DNA of 64,000 nucleotides from Ilumatobacter sp. (GTDB taxonomy: Bacteria; Actinomycetota; Acidimicrobiia; Acidimicrobiales; Ilumatobacteraceae), in assembly GCA_007693335.1 (NCBI GenBank), contig REDU01000072.1:23860-87859 (forward strand), read 5' to 3'. This document shows, piece after piece, positions 1-9,158 of this stretch (positions are counted from its first letter, which is position 1; the number at the start of each line of letters is the position of its first letter). The notes beneath the pieces were generated by a model. The model did no database searches. It was given only the letters and a program-made list of their open reading frames with translations, and was not told the DNA's origin. The position numbers and the translations under genes were made by a program.

Positions 1-1383
1 GCTCATCTTGAAGCCACCGAACGGCGTCTCGTGGTTCCGCTGGGCCGTGTTGATCCCGACGTTGCCGCTGCGCAGACGACGAGCGACCGAATAGGCCCGA
101 TCGGTGTCGGCAGAGAAGACGTAGTCGTAGAGGCCGAAGGCGGTTCCGTTGGCCACCGCAACGGCCTCGTCGTCGTCGTCGACCGCCAGCACCGAGATGA
201 CCGGGCCGAAGATCTCGTCACGGGCGACCGACATCGACGGCGTGCAGTCGGTGATGAGGGTGGGTCCCACGTAGAAGCCACGATCCGGGCCGTCAGGACG
301 CCGTCCGTCGAGCACGAGCGTGGCCCCGTCGTCCACACCCGACTGGATCGCTCGTTCGATGCGATCGCGCTGCGCCGCCGAGATGACCGGTCCAATGATG
401 GTCGACTCGAGCGTGGGGTCGCCGAGCGGCAGCGCGCCTGCGGCGGCCGTGAGTGCGCTCACCAACTCGTCGACCCGACTGCGATGCACCACCGCCCGTG
501 TGGGAGCGGTGCAGATCTGTCCACTGTGGAACCCCCACACACTGGCGAGCGCGGTGACGGCGGTGCCGAGATCGGCATCGTCGAGTACCACGGCCGCGCC
601 CTTGCCCCCCAGCTCGAGCAGCAACCGCTTCATCGTGGGGGCACCGGCCTCGTAGATGCGTTCGCCCACAGCGGTCGAACCGGTGAAGCTGACCATGTCG
701 ACGTCGCGCGTCGTGGTGAGCGCAGCCGCCGGATCGGGCGAGGCGGAGGTGATCACGTTGATCACGCCCGGGGGGAAGCCGACCTCGTCGAGCACCTCGG
801 CGAGTTCGATCACCGCCAACGGATCCTGGGGCGCCGGCTTCATCACCACCGTGCAACCCACGGCGAGTGCCGGCGCGATCTTGCCGGCCATGTTGACGAC
901 CGGGAAGTTGTACGGCGAGATGCAGGCCACGACGCCGACCGGTTGACGGTTGACCACGGCGCCGATGAGGCCACCGGGAGCGAGCGGCGTGGACGGCGCC
1001 GGTGACGGAGGCAAAGGGACGTCGAGGCTGCGATCCGCAGCACGTGCGTAACGCTCGAAGCGCTCGATCGCGACCGGGAGCTGCATGCTGGTGCTGACCC
1101 GAGAGGTGGCACCCGTCTCGGCCGTCACGAGCGGGATCAGGTCGGCCTGGCGCTCTGCCAACCGGCGAGCCACGGCGGCGAGCAGCCTCCCCCGCTCCTC
1201 GGCGGGCGTGGCGGCCCACGCCGGGAACGCCCGACGCGCCGCGGCGGCCGCCTGGTGCGCTTGCTCGACACTCGCCTCGGGAGCGGCTCCGACCACCTCC
1301 TCGGTTGCCGGATTCACGATGTCGTACGTGCCAGCCGCCCCGTCGACCCACTCGCCACCGATCAGCAACCTGTACTGCTTCAC
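1..1383 (-). CDS. Aldehyde dehydrogenase family protein (3' end cut by window)
   Basis: NAD(P)-dependent oxidation of an aldehyde to an acid, probably for an intermediate of the neighbouring CoA pathway. The frame is open from the GTG at 1383 to the first base of the window (461 codons). Family motifs are in order: PYNFP, FTGST, the general base Glu in ELGGKG near residue 257 and the catalytic Cys in SGQICTAP near residue 291. The last visible residues, ETPFGGFKMS, are the usual C-terminal ALDH motif, so only about 20-30 residues are missing. The GTG has a GGGGAG ribosome site about nine bases upstream. The gene is divergent from the amidohydrolase at 1508, and the two share a promoter region holding the palindrome at 1448. 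The substrate cannot be named from sequence. Confidence 0.93.
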   Translation of the reverse strand, partial: MKQYRLLIGGEWVDGAAGTYDIVNPATEEVVGAAPEASVEQAHQAAAAARRAFPAWAATPAEERGRLLAAVARRLAERQADLIPLVTAETGATSRVSTSMQLPVAIERFERYARAADRSLDVPLPPSPAPSTPLAPGGLIGAVVNRQPVGVVACISPYNFPVVNMAGKIAPALAVGCTVVMKPAPQDPLAVIELAEVLDEVGFPPGVINVITSASPDPAAALTTTRDVDMVSFTGSTAVGERIYEAGAPTMKRLLLELGGKGAAVVLDDADLGTAVTALASVWGFHSGQICTAPTRAVVHRSRVDELVSALTAAAGALPLGDPTLESTIIGPVISAAQRDRIERAIQSGVDDGATLVLDGRRPDGPDRGFYVGPTLITDCTPSMSVARDEIFGPVISVLAVDDDDEAVAVANGTAFGLYDYVFSADTDRAYSVARRLRSGNVGINTAQRNHETPFGGFKMS

Positions 1384-1447
1384 TCCCGGGCTCCCCTCTC
1401 GATCTACCACCTCGACGTTCTCCGACGCCGTCGACGAGAGACTACAA

Positions 1448-1464
1448 TCTGAAATAGCGTCAGA
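1448..1464. promoter_or_regulatory. Cluster operator 1 (TCTGA-N7-TCAGA)
   Basis: The sequence is TCTGAAATAGCGTCAGA, with outer flanks A and T that extend the symmetry. It lies in the 124-bp divergent region between the ALDH (start 1383) and the amidohydrolase (start 1508). A TACAAT -10-like box at 1443-1448 reads rightward and touches the left arm. It is one of six related sites in the window and was judged by eye to be a TetR-type operator. Confidence 0.72.
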
Positions 1465-1507
1465 TTTCAATCGTCGGACACCTCAGCGTCCGGGAAGGAG
1501 ATGCGTC

Positions 1508-3241
1508 ATGCTCGACACGGTTCTCAGGGGCGGCACCGTCATCGACGGCACCGGCGGCGCACCGCGCACCGCCGACATCGGGATCGAAGGCGGCCGGATC
1601 ACCGTCGTCGGCACCGTCGACGACCAACAGGTGGGGCCCGACACCGAGGTGATCGACGTCGCAGGAATGATGGTCGCACCTGGCTTCATCGACCCGCACA
1701 CCCACTACGACGCCCAGCTGTTCTGGGATCCGACGGCGAGCCCGTCGAGCTCCCACGGTGTCACCACCGTGATCGGCGGCAACTGCGGCTTCACCCTGGC
1801 GCCGCTGCGCCCGGGCGACGGCGACTACCTGCGCCGCATGATGGCGCGCGTCGAGGGCATGCCGCTCGCTGCGCTCGAGAACGGCACCGACTGGAGCTGG
1901 GAGACGTTCGAGGAGTACCTCGCACGTCTCGACGGGTCGATCGCCGTGAACGCCGGCTTCCTGGCCGGTCACTGCGCGCTCCGCCGCTACGTGATGGGGC
2001 CCGAAGCGGTCGAGCGTGAAGCGACCGACCACGAGATCTCCGCGATACGCGCCGAACTCGCGGCGTGCATCGAGGCCGGCGCCCTCGGCTTCTCCTTCAC
2101 CACCTCGACATCGCACAGCGATGGCGATGGCAAGCCGGTGGCCAGTCGATGGGCCAGCGAGCACGAGCTGATGGCCCTCTGCGAGGAGACCGGTCAGCAC
2201 CCCGGAACCACCCTCGAGGGAATCGTGCCGGGCTGCCTCGACCGCTTCGCCGACGACGAGATCGAACAGCTCGCTCGCCTCAGCGCGATCGCCGATCGCC
2301 CGCTCAACTGGAACGTGCTCACGGTCGACTCACGCGAAGCCGACCGTGTTCCCCGGCAACTCGAGGCCTCCGACCGGGCGCGCGAGCTCGGCGGGCGGGT
2401 CGTGCCGCTCACCATGCCGGTGCAGGTCCCGATGAACATGAACTTCGGGACGTTCTGCGGGATCTGGCTGCTGCCTGGCTGGCAGGACGTGCTGGCAGTA
2501 CCCGTTCCCGAGCGGATCAGCCGGTTGTCGGATCCCGAGACCCGCCGGATGCTCCTCGAGCGCAGTCAGTCGCCCGAGGCCGGCGTGTTCCGGCGTCTCG
2601 CCGACTGGGGCGACTACCTGATCGGCGACACGTTCAGTGCCGCCAACGACGGCCTCAAGGGCCGTACGGTCAGCGAGATCGCTGCCGAACGGGGCACCGA
2701 CGAGTTCGACACCCTTCTCGACATCGTCATCGCCGACGACCTGCGCACGGTGCTCTGGCCGATGCCCCAGGACGAGGACCAGGAGTCGTGGCGGATGCGT
2801 GCAGAGCTCTGGACCGATCCACGAGCACTCATCGGTGGCTCCGATGCCGGTGCCCACCTCGACCGCATGTGTGGTGCTCCGTACACGACCCGCTTCATCG
2901 CTGACTGCCTGCGGGGCCGCAAGCTCCTGCCCGTCGAGGAAGCGGTGCGACTGATCACGTCGGCACCGGCCGAACTGTTCGGTCTCCGGGACCGAGGGCT
3001 GCTCCGCGAGGGCGCCCACGCTGATGTCGTGGTCTTCGATCCCGACACCGTCGGCAGCGGAGAGGCCACCCTCGTCGAAGATCTCCCCGGTGGCACCGCC
3101 CGGTTGACGGCAACCGCGAACGGCATGGCGCGGGTCATCGTCAACGGCACCACCATCGTCGCCGACGGAGAACCGACCGGTGCAACTCCCGGAACACTGC
3201 TGCGGAGCGGCCGCGACACCGCCACGGTCACCACACGATGA
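1508..3241 (+). CDS. N-acyl-D-amino-acid deacylase-type amidohydrolase
   Basis: A 577-residue metal-dependent hydrolase of the D-aminoacylase branch (COG3653), which splits amide or related bonds. The N-terminal beta-sandwich is followed by the metal-binding HTH in IDPHTHYD (His64 and His66). The late Asp is in GGSDAGAHLD, and a C-terminal composite domain resumes around GLLREGAHADVVVFD. The ATG at 1508 follows AAGGAG at a good distance; the frame is open further upstream, but the homology begins at MLDTVLRGG. The last four bases overlap the enoyl-CoA hydratase gene (ATGA), so the two are probably co-translated. Whether the true substrate is an acyl amino acid or an amide intermediate of the CoA pathway is not visible. 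Confidence 0.87.
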   Translation: MLDTVLRGGTVIDGTGGAPRTADIGIEGGRITVVGTVDDQQVGPDTEVIDVAGMMVAPGFIDPHTHYDAQLFWDPTASPSSSHGVTTVIGGNCGFTLAPLRPGDGDYLRRMMARVEGMPLAALENGTDWSWETFEEYLARLDGSIAVNAGFLAGHCALRRYVMGPEAVEREATDHEISAIRAELAACIEAGALGFSFTTSTSHSDGDGKPVASRWASEHELMALCEETGQHPGTTLEGIVPGCLDRFADDEIEQLARLSAIADRPLNWNVLTVDSREADRVPRQLEASDRARELGGRVVPLTMPVQVPMNMNFGTFCGIWLLPGWQDVLAVPVPERISRLSDPETRRMLLERSQSPEAGVFRRLADWGDYLIGDTFSAANDGLKGRTVSEIAAERGTDEFDTLLDIVIADDLRTVLWPMPQDEDQESWRMRAELWTDPRALIGGSDAGAHLDRMCGAPYTTRFIADCLRGRKLLPVEEAVRLITSAPAELFGLRDRGLLREGAHADVVVFDPDTVGSGEATLVEDLPGGTARLTATANGMARVIVNGTTIVADGEPTGATPGTLLRSGRDTATVTTR

Positions 3242-4086
3242 GCTCGCCGGACAACGCCAAGGCTCCCCCAGCCTCCGAAGACGACGTGCTCTACGAACTG
3301 CACGACGGGGTGGCCCGCATCACGTTGAACCGCCCCGACGCCGGCAACGCACTCACCCCCGACCAACGCGATCGGTTGATCGAGCTGTTCGATGCGGCGA
3401 GCGTCGACCTCGCGGTACGTGTCGTGGTGCTCGGCTCCACCGGGCGCCACTTCTGCACCGGCGCTGATCTCCGTGTGAGCCGGGTCGAGGAGTCATCGCG
3501 ACCCGAGGGCGCTCCCGAGCGGACGATGGGCGATGTCGGCAGACTGATCAAGCGCGGCGCCCAGCGCCTCGTGACCAGCGTGATCGACTGCGAGAAGCCG
3601 GTGATCGCCGCGGTCAACGGCACCGCCGCAGGTATCGGCGTGCACCTCGCCCTGGCATGCGACCTGATCGTGGCCGCCGACTCGGCCCGGTTCATCGAGG
3701 TGTTCGTGCGTCGCGGCATCACCCCCGACGGCGGGGGCGCGTACCTCCTCACCCGCCGACTCGGTCTCGCACGGGCCAAGGAGCTCGTCTTCTTCGGCGA
3801 CGACCTGTCCGCCACCGACGCAGTGTCGATCGGGCTCATCAACCGGGCGGTTCCTGCCGATCAGCTCGACGCAACGGTCGACGAATGGGCCGGACGTCTC
3901 GCCACTGGACCCACCAAGGCCATCTCGCTGTCGAAGTGGTTGTTGAACCGCGCACCCGACAGCGATCGCGGCAGCGCGTTCGACGACGAGGCCTGGGCAC
4001 AGGAGCTCGCATCGCGCACCGACGACTTCACCGAGGGCGTCCAGGCCTTCGTGGAACGCCGCGAGGTGTCGTTCAAGGGCTGGTGA
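3238..4086 (+). CDS. Enoyl-CoA hydratase/isomerase family protein
   Basis: A 282-residue crotonase-fold protein acting on acyl-CoA thioesters, probably hydrating or isomerising an enoyl-CoA. The oxyanion-hole segments are visible as GRHFCTGADL and NGTAAGIGVHLALACD, and the usual ITPDGGGAYLLTRRLG helix follows. The C-terminal ALLLTK-like region is present as AISLSKWLLN. The gene starts within the stop of the preceding amidohydrolase (4-bp overlap). One of the catalytic Glu positions is not obvious by eye, so the choice among hydratase, isomerase and hydrolase is open. Confidence 0.88.
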   Translation: MSSPDNAKAPPASEDDVLYELHDGVARITLNRPDAGNALTPDQRDRLIELFDAASVDLAVRVVVLGSTGRHFCTGADLRVSRVEESSRPEGAPERTMGDVGRLIKRGAQRLVTSVIDCEKPVIAAVNGTAAGIGVHLALACDLIVAADSARFIEVFVRRGITPDGGGAYLLTRRLGLARAKELVFFGDDLSATDAVSIGLINRAVPADQLDATVDEWAGRLATGPTKAISLSKWLLNRAPDSDRGSAFDDEAWAQELASRTDDFTEGVQAFVERREVSFKGW

Positions 4087-4192
4087 GCGCCGGGCGAACG
4101 GCGACGACCAACACGCAAAGGACTGCCGACCCCATGAGAAGCACCGACTCCCGACGCCACCGGTCCGGCCGGATCGTGCGGACGTCCGCAGC

Positions 4193-4975
4193 ATGAACGC
4201 CACGTTCTCACCCGGAAGGTTCGACGGCAAGATCGCGGTCGTGACCGGCGCCGCATCAGGTCAGGGTGAAGCCGAGGCGCGCCGCCTCGTCGCCGAGGGA
4301 GCTTCGGTCGTGCTCGCCGATGTGAACGACGAGCGAGGCGCTGCGGTGGCCGACGAGCTCGGCGAACGCGCCGTGTTCGAGCACCTCGACGTCACCGAGG
4401 CCGACCAGTGGCGACAGGTCGTCGATGCCACCGTCGAACGCTTCGACGGTCTGGATGTACTCGTGAACAACGCCGGTATCGGCATCGTGGCTCCACTCGA
4501 CGGCATCTCCATGGTGGACCACCAGCGTCTCCTCGATGTGAACGTCACCGGCGTGCTGCTCGGCATGCGAACGGCGAAGCCGACGATGGTCGCCGGAGGT
4601 GGCGGATCGATCGTGAACATCTCGTCGATCGACGGTCTCGTGGGCGTGCGGGGCATGACCAGCTATGCGGCGAGCAAGTTCGCTGTGACCGGGATGACGC
4701 GTTCGGCGGCGCTGGAGCTCGGGCCGTCGGGAATTCGGGTCAACTCGGTTCACCCCGGCGTGATCAACAGCCCCATGGTGCAGGACGCTCCGGAAGAGGT
4801 CCGGGCCCGTCTCGATCGACTCATGGGCATGCAGCCGATCGCTCGGATGGGCACGCCGGAGGAGGTCGCGGCGCTGGTGCTGTTCCTCGCCAGCGACGAC
4901 GCCTCGTACGTGACGGGGGCCCAGTTCGTCGTGGACGGCGGCCAGCTCGCCGGACCGTGGCGCGAGACGCACTGA
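4193..4975 (+). CDS. Short-chain dehydrogenase/reductase
   Basis: A 260-residue classical SDR that interconverts an alcohol and a ketone with NAD(P). It shows the TGAASGQG cofactor motif, the NNAGIG motif, and the active site with Ser in NISSIDG and Tyr/Lys in YAASK. The C-terminal VTGAQFVVDGG segment is typical. An Asp after the second beta strand (VVLADVND) suggests NAD preference. It lies 106 bp after the enoyl-CoA hydratase and probably closes that operon. No clear ribosome site precedes the ATG at 4193, so the start is the best of several weak options; MNATFSPGRFDGK matches the usual lead-in of the family. Confidence 0.88.
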   Translation: MNATFSPGRFDGKIAVVTGAASGQGEAEARRLVAEGASVVLADVNDERGAAVADELGERAVFEHLDVTEADQWRQVVDATVERFDGLDVLVNNAGIGIVAPLDGISMVDHQRLLDVNVTGVLLGMRTAKPTMVAGGGGSIVNISSIDGLVGVRGMTSYAASKFAVTGMTRSAALELGPSGIRVNSVHPGVINSPMVQDAPEEVRARLDRLMGMQPIARMGTPEEVAALVLFLASDDASYVTGAQFVVDGGQLAGPWRETH

Positions 4976-5044
4976 CCACGTCCGGATTACGGCTCGGAGG
5001 GCCGCCGCTCGAACACTGTCCGTCGCCGTGGACCTCCAGGTTGT

Positions 5045-6229
5045 TCACCAGATCTGCCTCATCTGGGCAGCCTCGCGTCGCTGGGCCAGTTGCTCGCGAC
5101 GGTGTTCGACAGTGACCACCGGCGTCTCGGGGGGCAGATGGGCCCGAACGTCGGCGACCGGAACCTTGACGATGCTGGGATCGGGGTAGCGGTCACCGCG
5201 GTTGAACCGCATCTGGATGATCCCCCAGGGGTTGTCGGCCTTGTCGAGCCAGTTGGGCACACCTGGGTCCTGATGGGACACCACGAAGCGGAAGTGGCCA
5301 TCGGCATCGATGTGGGCCTGGGTGTCGTTGATGCTGGACTGGCGGTTCACCCAGTCGACAGTGCAGAAGCGGTCGTCGGCCACCAGTGCCTGCCAGTAGC
5401 GGCAGGAGCCCGGCAGTTCGGCATCGACGATCAGAGCCTCGTCGTCGTCGATCTCGTAGATGCCGTCATAGTACGCCTGGGTCGGGAGGCCCCCGATCGA
5501 GTCGATCTTGGTGGACCGCATGAAGGTGTTCACCCCGTGGTGTTCCCGGTACCAGCGCACCAGGCCCATATCGAAGCCGATCATGCCGAGGATCCAGTCG
5601 CGCAGGTCCGAGATGCGGCGAGCCGTCTCCTGCGGTGACATGTCGGCTCCGGCGTCATCGAGACGGGAGATGGCGACGCGGGCGTCGACCTCACCGGCCC
5701 AGTCGCACGCGCACTTGCGCATCAACAGCCGCTTGGTGCGTGGGTCGAGCGGCCACCAGTCACCAGCCCAGTCATCGGGGCGTTCGGCACTGAGGATCAC
5801 CCGGAAGCGACCTTCACCGTCGAGCGTGAGGTCGTCGAGGTCGTGGGTGTGGGGCACCGGACTGCCATTGCCGAGCTGACCCATGTTCATCATGTCGAAG
5901 GTCTGCTGGGTGATCTCGACGAAACGGGCGGTACCCCGGGTGCCCGAGATGACGTAGACCCCGTCGGGGACGACCTCAGTGGTCGAGTAGACATAGTCGG
6001 GGTCGGGGCCACCCTGGTTGATCGCGTAGTTCCACAGCGGCATGAAGATCGGCCGTCGGGCATCGGTGTGGACCCGGCACAGATAGCCGCTCGCGAGGAT
6101 CGACAGTGCCAGCTTGTTCATGTCCTGCACCTCCTCCTCGGAGGCGCCCTCGGGGCGCCACGTGGCGAGGAGCTCGTCGACGACGCCGTCGAGCGACCGG
6201 AGTTGTTCGTCCCAGGTGGGCAGATTCAT
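5045..6229 (-). CDS. Conserved protein with DUF1214-like C-terminal domain
   Basis: A 394-residue protein of unknown function. The C-terminal third carries the DUF1214 style (ADNPWGIIQMRFNRGD and nearby aromatic residues), and the N-terminal part has a DUF1254-like feel with many Trp and Tyr. No signal peptide or membrane segment is seen, so it looks cytoplasmic. Its ATG shares one base with the stop of the sulfotransferase gene (TGATG), which implies tight co-expression. Such proteins often sit beside sulfotransferases in actinobacterial lipid clusters; that is family knowledge, and the role here is not inferred further. It is the last gene of the operon that begins at 11343. Confidence 0.72.
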   Translation of the reverse strand: MNLPTWDEQLRSLDGVVDELLATWRPEGASEEEVQDMNKLALSILASGYLCRVHTDARRPIFMPLWNYAINQGGPDPDYVYSTTEVVPDGVYVISGTRGTARFVEITQQTFDMMNMGQLGNGSPVPHTHDLDDLTLDGEGRFRVILSAERPDDWAGDWWPLDPRTKRLLMRKCACDWAGEVDARVAISRLDDAGADMSPQETARRISDLRDWILGMIGFDMGLVRWYREHHGVNTFMRSTKIDSIGGLPTQAYYDGIYEIDDDEALIVDAELPGSCRYWQALVADDRFCTVDWVNRQSSINDTQAHIDADGHFRFVVSHQDPGVPNWLDKADNPWGIIQMRFNRGDRYPDPSIVKVPVADVRAHLPPETPVVTVEHRREQLAQRREAAQMRQIW

Positions 6230-7371
6230 CAGTTGTCAACCTCCGTGTTGAAGCGGTCCTCGTAGAACTTCCAAGCCTCGCGGACCTCGGCGGGGCGGAG
6301 CCCGTAGTGCTGTGGCGTGTAGCGATGTGTCCCGTGCGCCCCCGAGCGGTTCGCGGTCTGCCACGCATCGATCTCAGCCTCGACCTGTGCGGGCAGGGTG
6401 AGGCCGAGGTGACCGTAGACCTGAGCGACCGTTCCCATGGGGTCGGCGATCAGGTCGCGGTGGTGCACATCGAGGAAGCGATCCTCACCGATGCGACCGC
6501 GCGCCTCGATGGCGGCGACCATGCCTTCGCGCAGGTGGTTCTCGACCTCCCGGCCGAGCCGCTCGCGGTCGAGCTCGCCGTCGGACGCCGGGAAGATGCT
6601 GGCCACGAAGCTCGCATAGGACGGCACGGACTCGAGCGGAGAGCGATGGGTGAACACGAACCTCGCGCCCGGGTAGCTCTTCACGATCGAGTCGAGGTGG
6701 AACTTGTGGTGCGGCGCTTTGAAGAGCCAGAGCGCCGGCGGCCGGTTCGAGCCGAGGAGTTCGACGACCCTCCGGTGGTAGGCGAAGGTGTCGGTGCAGT
6801 CCGACGTTCGCCACCAGCGGTGGTAACCGTACACGGGGAGCGTGTACTGCTGGCCGTGGAAAGCCATGCCCAGCACGTCACTGTCTTCGACGGTCGCGTC
6901 GACCTCGTAGAGATGCTTGGCCCGCTCCTCGGCGGTGAGCGCGTCGATCTCGGCGATGTAGGCGAGCCGTCGTGGGTCGGTGGGCTCGTTGGCCAACACC
7001 GGCGGCGGGACCGGGGCACGCTGCTCCCACATGCGCAGGCAGCGGAACTGGGGGTCGAGCGACAGCATCGAGCCCAGCGCGGTGGTGCCGGTGCGAGGCA
7101 GGCCGATCACATGGACGGGGCCCTCGACCCGGACATCGTCGATCGCTGGGTGGCTCTGGCGCCACTGCTCGACGCGAAGCCGGTTCTCCAGACGGCGGCG
7201 GAGCACGCCGACGACGGCATCGTCGGTTGAGGGACAGAGCTGGGCGTCGGTCGCCAGGCTGTCGAGCAGTACCTCCAGACCTTCGACGAAGTCGCCGTGT
7301 CCGAACTGTCCGAGACCGGTGGACTCGACGGCTGAGGCCATGAGCTGTTGGGCGCTGGGGTAGCGAGACAT
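6229..7371 (-). CDS. Sulfotransferase family protein
   Basis: A 380-residue PAPS-dependent sulfotransferase candidate (Sulfotransfer_3 group). The 5'-phosphosulfate loop is GLPRTGTTALGSML near residue 90. The 3'-phosphate site is the Arg and Ser pair in FTHRSPLESVPSYASF. Between them lies the LWLFKAPHHKFHLDSI segment typical of this group. Its presence within an acyl-CoA catabolic operon suggests that an alcohol group on the substrate or an intermediate is sulfated, or that the fold was recruited for another transfer. It is separated by 3 bp from the epimerase gene upstream and overlaps the DUF1214-like gene downstream. Confidence 0.85.
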   Translation of the reverse strand: MSRYPSAQQLMASAVESTGLGQFGHGDFVEGLEVLLDSLATDAQLCPSTDDAVVGVLRRRLENRLRVEQWRQSHPAIDDVRVEGPVHVIGLPRTGTTALGSMLSLDPQFRCLRMWEQRAPVPPPVLANEPTDPRRLAYIAEIDALTAEERAKHLYEVDATVEDSDVLGMAFHGQQYTLPVYGYHRWWRTSDCTDTFAYHRRVVELLGSNRPPALWLFKAPHHKFHLDSIVKSYPGARFVFTHRSPLESVPSYASFVASIFPASDGELDRERLGREVENHLREGMVAAIEARGRIGEDRFLDVHHRDLIADPMGTVAQVYGHLGLTLPAQVEAEIDAWQTANRSGAHGTHRYTPQHYGLRPAEVREAWKFYEDRFNTEVDN

Positions 7372-7374
7372 CGG

Positions 7375-8358
7375 TCAATCTTCAGCGCTGCCAGTTCGGA
7401 CGAGGTCGGGGTGGCGTTGGGTGACCACGGCTCGGAACCCGTCCCGCCATGGCACCGTGCACGGTCCGGTGATGGCCGTTCGCCTGGTCGGATCGCCCAC
7501 CGAGCCGATCGATGCCCCCGGGATCGGCTCCACCTCGACCGTCGCTTCCACTCCGAGCAGTTCACCGAAGAACTGTGTCCATTCCTGGACGCTCACCGCC
7601 TCGTCGCCACACCAGTTCACGGTCGTTGCGGGAACGCTCGCTGCGTCGAGGAGGGCGGCGATCTGTCCGCAGATGTCGGTGTCGTGGATCGGTGAGTACG
7701 GCATGGGTTCCCATCGGGTCGAGACGGGCCGTCCCTCGGCCACAGCATCGAGGTGGAACACGGGAAGGCCGCCTTGGTCACCGTAGGCAGCTCCCATTCG
7801 GGCAATCGTGACCGGCAGGTCGAACGATCGGGCGCAGTAGCGGGCCACCGCCTCCTGAGCAATCTTGGAGACCGAGTACGGGGCTGATGGTGGTGCCATG
7901 GCGTCACCGAGCGGGTCAGTCTCGGTGAAGCGATGCCACGGGTCCGGGTGGGGCTTGTAGGTGGACACCGTCGACATGACCAACGCTGCCTTCGCGCGCC
8001 GGCAGTGCTCGAGCAGAAACCCTGTGGCCTCGGCGTTCACCCGCAACGCCTGGTCGTAGTCGTTCGCGCTGAAGTCGGCAGCGAGGTGTATCACGTAGGT
8101 GAAATCCGCGGGCACATCGTCGAGTCGGCCGCTCGCGAGGTCGACGACCTGGGTGGTGAGACCGAGTTGCTCGACCCTGCTACGGCTCACCGAGTCCCCG
8201 AAGCGGGCGATGCCCCAGACCTCATTGTCCTCGGCCAGGTAGCGGGCCAAGCCGATCCCGATCCGACCGGCTGGTCCTGTGATGAGGATCTTCTCGTCGC
8301 TCAACTCGCCAGCGGACTCCCGGAACCCTCCTTGCCGAACTGCACTCGAGCCCCTCAT
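7375..8358 (-). CDS. NAD-dependent epimerase/dehydratase (extended SDR)
   Basis: A 327-residue extended SDR. The Rossmann motif is ITGPAGRIGIGLARYL, the active-site Ser is in VMSTVST and the catalytic pair is Tyr/Lys in YSVSK. The C-terminal half is shorter than that of sugar-nucleotide epimerases. In this setting a 3-beta-hydroxysteroid dehydrogenase-like or aldehyde-reductase-like role on a hydrophobic substrate is as likely as sugar chemistry. The N-terminal 20 residues before the beta strand EKILITG are poorly conserved in style, so translation may begin somewhat later than 8358. It is part of the minus-strand operon 5045-11343. Confidence 0.82.
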   Translation of the reverse strand: MRGSSAVRQGGFRESAGELSDEKILITGPAGRIGIGLARYLAEDNEVWGIARFGDSVSRSRVEQLGLTTQVVDLASGRLDDVPADFTYVIHLAADFSANDYDQALRVNAEATGFLLEHCRRAKAALVMSTVSTYKPHPDPWHRFTETDPLGDAMAPPSAPYSVSKIAQEAVARYCARSFDLPVTIARMGAAYGDQGGLPVFHLDAVAEGRPVSTRWEPMPYSPIHDTDICGQIAALLDAASVPATTVNWCGDEAVSVQEWTQFFGELLGVEATVEVEPIPGASIGSVGDPTRRTAITGPCTVPWRDGFRAVVTQRHPDLVRTGSAED

Positions 8359-8380
8359 CTGTGTCCTCGTCTCCGTGGAA

Positions 8381-9157
8381 CTAGCTGCCGGTGTATCGGG
8401 GTGGGCGGTCCTCGGCGCGTGCAGCCCGCATCTCGGCGAAGTCGTCGCTGCGATTGAGGAACGTCTGGAAGATCAGCTCGTCGGCCATCGAGTCACGCAC
8501 CTGCCGCTCGGCCAGTTGGTTCACGACGCGGCGGGCCAGCTTCACCGAGACCATGGGAGCTGCGGCGATCTTCTCGGCCATCTCCATCGCGGTGGAGTCG
8601 AGCTCTTCAGCCGGCACGATCCGTGAGATCACCCCGTGCGACAGCGCCTCGTCGGCATCCATCGCACGACCGGTCAACACCAGGTCACTCACGACCCCGT
8701 GTCCGCACATCTGGAAGAGGCGGGCGACCCCGCCGGTGTCGGGGATCACCCCGTGACCCAGTTCGGGCAGCATGAACCGGGTGCCCTCGGCGGCGATACG
8801 GATGTCACACAGCAGCGCCCGCTGGAACGAACCGCCGATCGCCCAGCCCCGGATCGCGACGATGATCGGAGCATCGAGATCGAACACCTGGAGGATGCCG
8901 GCATGACCCCGCCGCATCATCTCGTGGTGCGACATCGAGGTGCTCGTGCCGATGATCCTCACATCGCGACCCGACGACCACACCGGGCCGTCGCCCCGCC
9001 ACACCACAGCACGCACCTCGCGTCGCTCGCGGAGCTCGCCGAGGATGTCGAACAGTTGGCCGTCCATCGCGTCGTCGAAGGCGTTGCGCGTGTCTGGATT
9101 GTCGTTGGTGATCACGGCGACCGGGCCGTTCACCTCGAGTCGAACGGTTCCTGGCAC
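8381..9157 (-). CDS. Enoyl-CoA hydratase/isomerase family protein
   Basis: A 258-residue crotonase-fold protein. The oxyanion-hole motif appears as GPVWSSGRDVRI and RGWAIGGSFQRALLCDIRIA. The helix with the catalytic acid position reads LPELGHGVIPDTGG. The GTG start at 9157 lies 1 bp after the stop of the SDR gene, so translation is coupled. Length and motifs fit true hydratases better than the copy at 3238, because a Glu is present in the LPELG position. It is predicted to hydrate an enoyl-CoA in the same pathway. Confidence 0.87.
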   Translation of the reverse strand: MPGTVRLEVNGPVAVITNDNPDTRNAFDDAMDGQLFDILGELRERREVRAVVWRGDGPVWSSGRDVRIIGTSTSMSHHEMMRRGHAGILQVFDLDAPIIVAIRGWAIGGSFQRALLCDIRIAAEGTRFMLPELGHGVIPDTGGVARLFQMCGHGVVSDLVLTGRAMDADEALSHGVISRIVPAEELDSTAMEMAEKIAAAPMVSVKLARRVVNQLAERQVRDSMADELIFQTFLNRSDDFAEMRAARAEDRPPRYTGS

Positions 9158-9158
9158 G

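Noticed and set aside
6106..7230. A plus-strand open frame of 374 codons
   Set aside because: It is antisense to the sulfotransferase gene, with low-complexity Arg/Val/Glu content and no domain.
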